Shown here: positions 8,262 to 14,784 of the stretch, one piece after another
Layout of the letters: the number at the start of each line of letters is the position of its first letter
Numbering within the stretch: the first letter of the stretch is position 1
Source of the DNA: Anaerolineales bacterium
GTDB lineage: Bacteria; Chloroflexota; Anaerolineae; Anaerolineales; Anaerolineaceae
Direction of reading: 5' to 3'
Assembly: GCA_020060485.1 (NCBI GenBank)
Contig: JAGVAB010000040.1
Coordinates: 1 to 20,011, forward strand
DNA length: 20,011 bases
Position numbers and translations under genes: made by a program
The notes under the pieces: model-generated
The model's input: the letters and a program-made list of their open reading frames with translations, nothing else
What the model was told of the DNA's origin: nothing
The model's database searches: none

Positions 8262-9107
8262 ATGCAAATCCAACAAACGATCATCACAACCCAATCGATG
8301 GGCATGGCACGCATCCAGGTGCTGAATTTTTTTGAAAAAAATGGCTATCAGTTAACCAGCCTGGATCCTAACATCCTGACCCTGGAACGCACCCTGGCAG
8401 CAGAAACGAGCAGTGAACAAGACTTTTCACCGGTGACTGCCCGCGTGGCCCTTTTCGCCCAGGAAGAAGGAACCCGGCTGCTGGTCAACTGGTTGTTCTT
8501 GGGCGAAACCTCCTCGCCTTCTTCTAAACAAGCCTGCCAGAGTGAAATGGATGGTTTGGTGGCTGCGGTTCAGGGCGACCTGATTGAAAACGCACCCGCC
8601 CCCGTACCGACCAATCGTCAGGTGCAACAGCCACAGCATGACCCTCTTGAGATGATCATGCTGCGTGTCGAAGCACAATTCAAAGCCGGGGCAAGCTGGT
8701 TTTTCTGGATCGCGGCCCTGTCGGTGATCAATTCGATCATCTTTCGCCTGGGGGGTAACCTGAATTTCATTTTTGGCCTGGGGTTGACCCAGGTGATTGA
8801 TGCGATAGACATATCGATCGTTGACAATGCACTCTATCCCAATGCAAATACGGTGCATATCCTGTCAATGGTGCTGATCTTGCTCATCTCTGGATTGTTT
8901 GCCCTGTTTGGCCTGTTGGCGCATAAAAAGATCAAGTGGATTTATGTGATCGGCATGGCGTTCTATCTGCTGGACGGCCTGATCCTGTTAATGTTTCAGG
9001 ATTTCATCAGTGCCGCGTTCCATGCCTATGTGCTGTTTGGCCTGTGGCGCGGCTACAAGGCACTCGGCGCATTGCTTAACATGGAAAAAACCGACAAACA
9101 GGCATGA
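8262..9107 (+). CDS. Unrecognised membrane protein, soluble N-terminus plus four-helix membrane domain
   Basis: 281 residues from the ATG at 8262, which has CAGGGAGA at ideal distance; an upstream in-frame ATG at 8226 would overlap the previous gene by 22 bases and has no ribosome site. Residues about 1-125 are soluble, with a beta-rich pattern (VLNFFEKNGYQLTSLDPNI, then LLVNWLFLGET). The C-terminal half begins with GASWFFWIAALSVINSII and has about four membrane helices, ending in a short charged tail. That domain resembles conserved small membrane modules found in hypothetical proteins of several phyla, but I cannot name it or give a function. It is co-transcribed with the GT-C-like gene upstream and is the last gene before a strong terminator. 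Confidence 0.8.
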   Translation: MQIQQTIITTQSMGMARIQVLNFFEKNGYQLTSLDPNILTLERTLAAETSSEQDFSPVTARVALFAQEEGTRLLVNWLFLGETSSPSSKQACQSEMDGLVAAVQGDLIENAPAPVPTNRQVQQPQHDPLEMIMLRVEAQFKAGASWFFWIAALSVINSIIFRLGGNLNFIFGLGLTQVIDAIDISIVDNALYPNANTVHILSMVLILLISGLFALFGLLAHKKIKWIYVIGMAFYLLDGLILLMFQDFISAAFHAYVLFGLWRGYKALGALLNMEKTDKQA

Positions 9108-9148
9108 AGCAAATTGACTGAATGCCATGCCTTCTTCAGAAATGCAGA

Positions 9149-9182
9149 ACCGGCCTGCCTGGAGCAGCGCCGGTATTTTTTT
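9149..9182 (+). terminator. Rho-independent terminator after the membrane-protein pair
   Basis: ACCGGC (9149-9154) pairs perfectly with GCCGGT (9169-9174). The stem is continued inside by CTGC (9155-9158) against GCAG (9164-9167) and is followed by ATTTTTTT. It sits between convergent genes. In the minus direction the hairpin lacks a good T-run, so termination of plsC there would be weaker. Confidence 0.85.
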
Positions 9183-9198
9183 CTTCCGAAAATTCTGG

Positions 9199-9882
9199 TT
9201 AATCAGTGTTTTCCAAAAGCTCTTTCAAACGCGGATGATGACGGTAAAAACCCCGGTATTCTTCAGGCAGCAAGGCGGCAATGCGGCACATCATCTCATC
9301 TGTGCTGGTTTGCAGGCCTGCGTCGCGGTTTTCACGAGTCAGGGGAGGCAAAACGAAGGGCTTGCCAAACCGCATGATGAGACGCGGCCGCCGCCACCAG
9401 TTGCGGGCAACGACTTCGGTGCCGGTCAGGGCAACCGGCACCACTGGTACCTGGGCCTTAACGGCCAGCAGCACCGTGCCAGGTTTGCCTTCCAGCAGAC
9501 CGTCTTTATCGCTGCGGGTACCTTCGGGGGCAATGCCCAGAGACTGACCGGCCTCCAGCGCCTCGATTGCCTTGCGAAAAGCAGTGAAATCCGCCCGCGT
9601 GCGATCGATCCAGATGCCCCCGGCGGCGTCAACAAACCAGCGAATAAAGGGATATTCCAGGTATTTATCGGTGACCAGAGCGGTCAGGTCTTTGCGGCCA
9701 GGAATCAGCAGCAGCAAGGGGATGTCCCAGCGGCTCAAATGATTGGTGGCAACAATAATGCCGCCTTGTGGAGGAACATTCTCTCTGCCTTCTATGCTGA
9801 TCCTGAAGATCATGCGCATCAGAAAGCGAATAATGTCCTTTAACAGCGGATTTTTGATTTTGATCTTACTCTTTTCAGTCAT
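9199..9882 (-). CDS. plsC: 1-acyl-sn-glycerol-3-phosphate acyltransferase (PlsC family)
   Basis: 227 residues from the ATG at 9882, which has CAGGA nine bases upstream; an ATG at 9891 (three residues longer) overlaps the stop of a small upstream reading frame and could be used through coupling. The acyltransferase motif I is NHLSRWD with H48 and D53 (HX4D). Motif II is around GGIWIDRTR (88-96) and motif III is APEGTRS (118-124). A VPVVPVAL segment near 146 completes the fold. The family moves an acyl chain from acyl-ACP or acyl-CoA to lysophosphatidic acid, making phosphatidic acid at the inner membrane face. The size suits bacterial PlsC. PlsC-like proteins with other acceptors exist, so substrate specificity is inferred. 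It is the last gene of operon A. Confidence 0.9.
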   Translation of the reverse strand: MTEKSKIKIKNPLLKDIIRFLMRMIFRISIEGRENVPPQGGIIVATNHLSRWDIPLLLLIPGRKDLTALVTDKYLEYPFIRWFVDAAGGIWIDRTRADFTAFRKAIEALEAGQSLGIAPEGTRSDKDGLLEGKPGTVLLAVKAQVPVVPVALTGTEVVARNWWRRPRLIMRFGKPFVLPPLTRENRDAGLQTSTDEMMCRIAALLPEEYRGFYRHHPRLKELLENTD

Positions 9883-9887
9883 ACGAT

Positions 9888-9968
9888 TCATTCCTGTACC
9901 AGATCGCAAATTTTTTCGGTCAACTGTTCAACCATGGTCATCCGGCCACAAAGGCTGTCGCACCACAT
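9888..9968 (-). CDS. Candidate 26-residue microprotein between the PrsW-like gene and plsC
   Basis: After the PrsW-like stop (9984), the minus strand reads GAGGAAAAG directly before ATG 9968, a good ribosome site. The frame runs 26 codons, beginning MWCDSLCG and ending KICDLVQE, and stops at TGA 9890-9888, which overlaps the ATG at 9891 as ATGA. It has three cysteines (3, 7, 21), and the second half could form an amphipathic helix. It may be a true microprotein, or a leader whose translation couples plsC to the upstream genes. I recognise no family. The evidence is only ribosome site, position and coupling geometry. Confidence 0.4.
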   Translation of the reverse strand: MWCDSLCGRMTMVEQLTEKICDLVQE

Positions 9969-9983
9969 CTTTTCCTCGCAGGG

Positions 9984-11222
9984 TCACTGCAAGCCTATTT
10001 CCTGTGCGGCGGCTGACAGTTCCTGTCCGCCGATCTTCCGGCTGGAGGCAATAAAAACCACCAGCATACCCGCAGCCAGAAACGCAAGTATAAATGGGGC
10101 TGCTTCTGCCAGGGCAGAAAACCAATTGTCCGTACCCTGCACCGGCGTCATCGCCGGGAAAATACCCATCAACAAGGCAAATGCATTCCAGACCGCATGC
10201 AGAGCCACCGCAGCCAGATAGGCGCCAAACAAACGCAGCACCCGCCGCTGTGTCCAGGCTTCAGCAATTCCCCAGCCCACCAGCGCCGAAGTCACCGTAT
10301 GCAGCAGGCAGGTTCCCAGCCGCCCAATCACCAGGATGTACCAGCCATCTCCCAAAGGTGCAGCCAACGCACCCAGACTTTCCAGCAAGCCAAACACTGC
10401 CCCGGCCAACATGCCCATGGCAAAGCCTTCACGCGGGGTGATCTTGCGCGAAATGAGCAGCCAGACTGCCATCGGCTTGAACATCTCCTCCAGTAAAGGC
10501 ACCAACCCGGCGGCCAGCGCCAAAATGGCGAGGATCACCCCGGGCTGCTGGAAATAGGGCTGCATGATGCGCTGCAGGATTTCCATATCGGCCGGTGCAT
10601 TCATCAAGCGCAGGCTGAGCTGCTGTATCTGCGCCAGCACAGCCGGCTGACTGGCTGCCCACACAATAAAAACCACCAGAGCCGCCAGGACAATAACAAG
10701 CTCCACCACGATCACCACCAGTGGTGTAACCAGCAAACTGAAACCAACCACCGGCCATTCGCGGGAGACGCGCTCCACTTTCAGAAAGCGCATTCCCAAT
10801 TCCACCAGCCACCACAGGGGAATACCAATCACCAGGATCTGCAGCGGCGGGAGGATGATCAATTCCCAGGCTGGCTGGCTGGAAAGGAGATAACCAAGCA
10901 AAAATAGAAATGGCCAGGCCAGCAAGCCAAACGTGGCCAGTCTGAAGCCCTGCTGAGGCCGCCAGGAAAGGCGCGGTTTACCCAGCAATACCAGCACCAC
11001 ATTGCACAGCATCGGCACCAGCAGCAGGCTGAATGCCCCCCCAGTCCAGGCTAAAGAAAGCAGGCCGTAAGCCTCTCCACCGCCTTCTATTCCACCTGTG
11101 AATGCAGTCAGGAGGCCAAAGGCCGCCATCAGAACGGTGAAAACCAGGGCATTCAAAAATCCCAGGCCACTTAATAACAATTGTGCAATGGTATTGAAGG
11201 TGATCTTGCTGGAAGGCTTCAC
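9984..11222 (-). CDS. PrsW-family intramembrane metalloprotease-like protein
   Basis: 412 residues from GTG 11222. The start overlaps the previous gene's stop (GTGA), indicating translational coupling. It is very hydrophobic, with about nine to ten membrane helices. The conserved polar motifs all fall within helices of the C-terminal half: LLEEMFKP (E245, E246, K249), FGLLES (F278, E281), LLHTVTSALVGWGIA (H308) and LHAVWNA (H342). This EExxK, FxxxE, H, H arrangement is that of PrsW, related to the CPBP/Abi proteases. PrsW in Bacillus cleaves the anti-sigma factor RsiW within the membrane; the substrate here is unknown and no anti-sigma gene is in the window. The N-terminal 200 residues are longer than in short PrsW proteins and carry extra helices. 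It sits between lipoprotein folding factors and plsC, so envelope quality control is plausible but inferred. Confidence 0.82.
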   Translation of the reverse strand: MKPSSKITFNTIAQLLLSGLGFLNALVFTVLMAAFGLLTAFTGGIEGGGEAYGLLSLAWTGGAFSLLLVPMLCNVVLVLLGKPRLSWRPQQGFRLATFGLLAWPFLFLLGYLLSSQPAWELIILPPLQILVIGIPLWWLVELGMRFLKVERVSREWPVVGFSLLVTPLVVIVVELVIVLAALVVFIVWAASQPAVLAQIQQLSLRLMNAPADMEILQRIMQPYFQQPGVILAILALAAGLVPLLEEMFKPMAVWLLISRKITPREGFAMGMLAGAVFGLLESLGALAAPLGDGWYILVIGRLGTCLLHTVTSALVGWGIAEAWTQRRVLRLFGAYLAAVALHAVWNAFALLMGIFPAMTPVQGTDNWFSALAEAAPFILAFLAAGMLVVFIASSRKIGGQELSAAAQEIGLQ

Positions 11223-12541
11223 GGAATTTCCTCAATGATGATGGTATCGATCCTGTCGCCGGCAGGTAATTCTCCTCCCAGGCCCGGATCGCGCTCGGTC
11301 AATTTGCGCACGACATCCATGCCATCTACCACCTGCCCAAAAATAGCATACAAGCCATCCAACTGCGGCAGGGCTTTATCGGTGATAAAGAACTGACTGC
11401 CATTGGTGTTCAGGCCAGAATTGGCCATGGCCACCATGCCGGGTTGATCAAAACGCAGAAGGCTGATCTCGTCACTGAACACATAGCCGGGGCCGCCCAT
11501 GCCATATCCGCTTGGGTCGCCTGTCTGTGCAATAAAACCAGGCAGCACGCGATGAAATGTGAGGCCGTCATACCAACCCTGCTGCGCCAGAAAGACAAAA
11601 TTGTTGACTGTGAATGGCGCCTGTTCAGGATTCAGCCGAATAACGATATTACCTTTGGCCGTCACGATGGTGGCGGTATACTGCTTTTCGGGTTTGATCA
11701 CCTGGGGAGGGCAGGCATCATAAATGCGACCTGCCATATTGGATTCAATTTCCTGATAGAAGGCCAACGCCCGCTGTAATTCAAGAGGTTCGCTGAAGGG
11801 CGTTGGGGGGTAGGCTGCCAGCCGCTCTGCACCAACTGCTTGCGCCGTCTGGCGATAGACCTCTACAACAGCCTTTAAAGTCGCCAGGTCGAGTGCTCCC
11901 CTGTAATCGCCGCCATTGATGAACACAACCGGCAGCAGGACAGCGCCGGAAGCATCCTGCTGGCTAATCGCCTGCAAGGAGGCGGCAAGCTGCGGGTCGT
12001 TAAAGTCACGTTGAAAGCTTGCACTGTCCAGGCCCAATGCCGCGGCCTGTGTTACCACCCAATCGCTGAACTGGGCCGGCGGCAGGCTCTGCCATTCCTG
12101 CAAATGGTCAAAGAGCACGGTTTTCAGGGCGAAAAAATACTCTGCGGATTGGCGGCCGGCGGCTTCCACCGCCTGGGCTGCGAGCATTGATTTGTCGCCG
12201 CCATCCTGAAGAAAATGACGATACACCACTTGCACATCGCCCGGATAGGCCGCCTGCAAAGTCTGCAAGTCGCTATCCAACTGGGCGCAATCCGCACATT
12301 GCAGATCGCTGTAGGTGATGATGGTTACCACGGCATCCGGCGCACCGGACCGCCAGTCTCCTTCACCAGGGGGCATCACCAGGTCATAGGCGTTGAACAG
12401 CCCTGTTGGCCAGCATTCGGCGGGGGACGCCGGTTCGCTGTCCAGCCCTGCCGGCAGCAACACTTCCGATGCTGGCGGCTTGCAGGCCGCCAGCATCAGC
12501 ATGATCACAAGAGACAGGAGCAAACAACGCCAAAGGCGCAT
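11219..12541 (-). CDS. Lipoprotein with DsbA-like thioredoxin fold and cyclophilin domain (diverged copy)
   Basis: 440 residues from ATG 12541, with AAGGA seven bases upstream; a GTG at 12556 is the alternative. The signal peptide ends in lipobox LAAC (C20). The DsbA-like domain (about 45-245) has active site CADC (C82, C85) after YSDLQ, and a VVYRHF strand. The cis-proline loop reads VLLPVVFING. The cyclophilin domain (about 285-440) has FHRVLPGFIAQTGDPSG, GSQFFIT and LDGLYAIFGQV, so the key Arg, Gln and Phe are kept. The domains suggest disulfide exchange and proline isomerisation of exported proteins on the outer face of the membrane. It is a tandem paralogue of the next upstream gene (stop 12560), sharing architecture along its whole length. 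It differs in having CADC in place of CPYC, which should change its redox potential. The cyclophilin half is confidently recognised; the redox direction is inference. Confidence 0.9.
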   Translation of the reverse strand: MRLWRCLLLSLVIMLMLAACKPPASEVLLPAGLDSEPASPAECWPTGLFNAYDLVMPPGEGDWRSGAPDAVVTIITYSDLQCADCAQLDSDLQTLQAAYPGDVQVVYRHFLQDGGDKSMLAAQAVEAAGRQSAEYFFALKTVLFDHLQEWQSLPPAQFSDWVVTQAAALGLDSASFQRDFNDPQLAASLQAISQQDASGAVLLPVVFINGGDYRGALDLATLKAVVEVYRQTAQAVGAERLAAYPPTPFSEPLELQRALAFYQEIESNMAGRIYDACPPQVIKPEKQYTATIVTAKGNIVIRLNPEQAPFTVNNFVFLAQQGWYDGLTFHRVLPGFIAQTGDPSGYGMGGPGYVFSDEISLLRFDQPGMVAMANSGLNTNGSQFFITDKALPQLDGLYAIFGQVVDGMDVVRKLTERDPGLGGELPAGDRIDTIIIEEIP

Positions 12542-12559
12542 CACACCATCCTTCACCGT

Positions 12560-14005
12560 TTATTTTTCGACGATCTTCACCGACAGGATCATATCCGGTT
12601 CTTCTGTGGAAACACCCTGCTGAGGATCACGCGGGGTCAGCTTTTCAACCACATCCATGCCTTCCAGCACCTGGCCAAATATGGTGTAGCCGCCATCCAA
12701 CTGGGGCAGGGCTGCGTATGTAATGAAGAACTGGCTGCCATTGCTGCCTGGGCCGCTGTTGGCCATACCCACCATGCCAGGCTTGTCGTACAAAAGATCA
12801 TTGGCTTCGTTGCCATAGGCATAGCCGGGGGAACCTAATCCGGTGCCGCTCGGGTCACCTGTCTGGGCCACAAAATCGGGGATGACCCGATGGAAGGTAA
12901 CGTTGTCAAACCAGCCTTCCCTGGCCAGGAAAACAAAGCTGTTGACCGTGGTGGGCGCCTTGTCGGCGAAAAGCTCGATCACGACATCGCCCTGGGTGGT
13001 GGTCAAGGTGGCTGTGTACTGTTTGCCGCGGTCAACTGTCATGGGCGGGCAGACAGTGTAAGCTTTCTCTTGCAAGTCCACATACTTGATGATGATGTCA
13101 AATACATCCGGGCTTTCCGCCAGCGAAAGCGGGTATTTCTTTATTCCTTCAGCGCCATACTTCGCAAGCAGGGCTTCATACGTATCGATCAAAGCCTGCA
13201 CATCTTCCGGCGCAGTAAAACCAACATGCGGCAGCGAATTGATGTATTCCTCACCATACTCGGCTTTGGCAGCCTGCAGCGCCTGCAGCATGGCGTAGAT
13301 GCCCTCCACATCCCGTCCGCCCATATAATAGAAACCATCGATCAAAACGGTCGGCGTGCCGCGAATACCAGCTTCCATGGCATGCTCGCGCATCGCATCC
13401 ACTTTGGCAACGATCTCTTCCGATTTCAGATCAGTGCTGAACTGGGCAGCATCCAGGCCCAACGCGGCAGCTTCGTCTGCCAGATAGGTCTCGAATTCTT
13501 CCACCGAAAGGGCAGACCACTCCGCCTGTTTTTCAAACAGCACATTCTTCAGTTCATTGAATTTGGCAGGTTCCTGTTTGGCAGCAGCTTCAAGCGCCTG
13601 CGAGCCCAGCATGGCCTTGTCGTGAATACTGACCAGCGGGAAGTGACGGAAGACAACCCGCACCTCATCTCCGTATTTCTCAACCAGTTCGGTAACGAAT
13701 GGCTCAAATTGAGCGCAGTACGGGCATTGCAGTTCACTGTACTCGATCAGGCTGACCGCAGCCTCCGGGTTGCCATATACAAATTCACCATCCAGCACAA
13801 GCGGGATTGGATTAGCCTCAGCAAGATCATCGGGAGGCAGAACCACACACTCGGCCGGGGTCACCGGACCGCCGGGCAATCCTGACTCGGCAGGCGGCAA
13901 TGCGGCGAGCGGGTCGCCAGCCGCGGCATCATCTGCCTTCTTCGCACACGCAGAAAGCGCAAGCGCCAATACCAGTAAAGCAAGTAACCATTTATATTGT
14001 TTCAT
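12560..14005 (-). CDS. Lipoprotein with DsbA-like thioredoxin fold and cyclophilin domain
   Basis: 481 residues from ATG 14005, preceded by GGAAAGGG; upstream in-frame starts to 14035 would place extra residues before a clean signal peptide and are unlikely. The lipobox is LSAC (C20), followed by an Ala/Pro-rich tether. The DsbA-like domain (about 68-245) has CPYC (C94, C97), RHFPL, a helical insertion (about 125-215) and the cis-Pro loop GTPTVLIDG (P218). A helical linker (about 245-320) leads to the cyclophilin-type peptidyl-prolyl isomerase (about 328-481), with FHRVIPDFVAQTGDPSG (R373, Q381), GSQFFIT (F426) and LDGGYTIFGQV. The domains suggest an exported chaperone that oxidises or isomerises disulfides and speeds proline isomerisation. 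It is the first gene of operon A, 18 bases before its paralogue. No DsbB or VKOR partner is visible in the window. Confidence 0.92.
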   Translation of the reverse strand: MKQYKWLLALLVLALALSACAKKADDAAAGDPLAALPPAESGLPGGPVTPAECVVLPPDDLAEANPIPLVLDGEFVYGNPEAAVSLIEYSELQCPYCAQFEPFVTELVEKYGDEVRVVFRHFPLVSIHDKAMLGSQALEAAAKQEPAKFNELKNVLFEKQAEWSALSVEEFETYLADEAAALGLDAAQFSTDLKSEEIVAKVDAMREHAMEAGIRGTPTVLIDGFYYMGGRDVEGIYAMLQALQAAKAEYGEEYINSLPHVGFTAPEDVQALIDTYEALLAKYGAEGIKKYPLSLAESPDVFDIIIKYVDLQEKAYTVCPPMTVDRGKQYTATLTTTQGDVVIELFADKAPTTVNSFVFLAREGWFDNVTFHRVIPDFVAQTGDPSGTGLGSPGYAYGNEANDLLYDKPGMVGMANSGPGSNGSQFFITYAALPQLDGGYTIFGQVLEGMDVVEKLTPRDPQQGVSTEEPDMILSVKIVEK

Positions 14006-14066
14006 TTTTGAAACCCTTTCCATTGATGCGTGCACGCCATGTCGTGCGCTCAGTTAAATTTGGGAT

Positions 14067-14087
14067 ACAGTCCACAATCAGGACTGT
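14067..14087 (-). promoter_or_regulatory. Perfect 7-bp inverted repeat in the operon A leader
   Basis: ACAGTCC (14067-14073) and GGACTGT (14081-14087) are exact inverted repeats around a 7-base loop. They lie immediately downstream of the proposed transcription start near 14089. No T-run follows on either strand, so a plain terminator is unlikely; it could be an operator or an mRNA 5' stem. Confidence 0.5.
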
Positions 14088-14095
14088 TCTCATCC

Positions 14096-14104
14096 AGTAT
14101 AACA
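14096..14104 (-). promoter_or_regulatory. Extended -10 promoter candidate for operon A
   Basis: On the minus strand TGTTATACT matches TGnTATAnT; no convincing -35 is present. It lies just past the tmk stop (14115), where no terminator is visible, so operon A may also receive read-through from operon B. Confidence 0.5.
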
Positions 14105-14114
14105 GCACTTTTGA

Positions 14115-14768
14115 TCAGGTGCAGGTGGCCTCCAGATAGTCTTTCACCACCCGGCGCAGGTTCTCCTGGACGGCTTGGGGCGGTTGACAGGCATCAATCA
14201 GGCGCCAGCGCTGTGGGGCAGCGCTCGTCATTTCCAGGTAACCCTGACGCACACGCTGGTGAAAAGCCAGGGCGTAATCATCCAGGCGGTCCCATTTCCC
14301 CCCGTCATTCCGCCGGCGGTTGAGGCCTTCTTCTGCGTCCAGGTCTAGGTACAGGGTCAAATCCGGCCACAGGCCGCCAGTGGCAAAGTTGAGCATCTGG
14401 CGCAAAAGATCAAGATCATAACCATGCCCATACCCCTGATATGCCAGAGTGGAGTCGGCATAGCGGTCAGAGATCACAATCTTGCCCTGGAGCAGGGCGG
14501 GCAGGATGACTTCTTCCACCAGTTGCGCTCGGGCCGAACAAAACAGGAGAATCTCGGTGCGCGGGTGCATGGATTTATTGGACATACTCTTGAGCACATC
14601 CTTGATCTGGTCACTGATGGCTGTGCCGCCCGGTTCACGGGTGGTCACCACCTCCATTCCCTGCTGCCGCAAATGCTCTGCCAGCAAGGGCAGCTGCGAA
14701 GTCTTGCCGCTGCCGTCAGGTCCTTCCAGGGTGATAAATACGCCGCGGTTCGTGGTCACATCTGTCAT
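14115..14768 (-). CDS. tmk: Thymidylate kinase
   Basis: 217 residues from ATG 14768, which has AAGG upstream and lies 16 bases after the preceding stop; longer in-frame starts would run into that gene. The P-loop is GPDGSGKT (16-23), the substrate loop is REPGGT (44-49), and the DRY motif is SDRYADSTLAYQGYG (D101, R102). LYLDLDAEEGLNRR and the Arg-rich lid (near GGKWDRLDD) follow. It phosphorylates dTMP to dTDP with ATP in the cytoplasm, an essential step of dTTP synthesis. Length and motifs are all normal for the family. It is the last gene of operon B. Confidence 0.96.
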   Translation of the reverse strand: MTDVTTNRGVFITLEGPDGSGKTSQLPLLAEHLRQQGMEVVTTREPGGTAISDQIKDVLKSMSNKSMHPRTEILLFCSARAQLVEEVILPALLQGKIVISDRYADSTLAYQGYGHGYDLDLLRQMLNFATGGLWPDLTLYLDLDAEEGLNRRRNDGGKWDRLDDYALAFHQRVRQGYLEMTSAAPQRWRLIDACQPPQAVQENLRRVVKDYLEATCT

Positions 14769-14784
14769 GGGGTTCTGCCTTGTC

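Noticed and set aside
9199..9909. Start of plsC at TTG 9909
   Set aside because: The added residues (MRSGTG) do not look like a PlsC beginning and TTG is not needed, since ATG 9882 has a ribosome site and ATG 9891 has a stop overlap.
12890..13885. 331-residue open frame on + opposite the CPYC lipoprotein gene
   Set aside because: Antisense to a gene with intact DsbA and cyclophilin motifs; no ribosome site or recognisable domain.
14067..14087. Terminator for tmk/operon B
   Set aside because: The stem is perfect but no T-run follows on the minus strand, and it lies downstream of a better promoter candidate, so I list it as a leader element instead.
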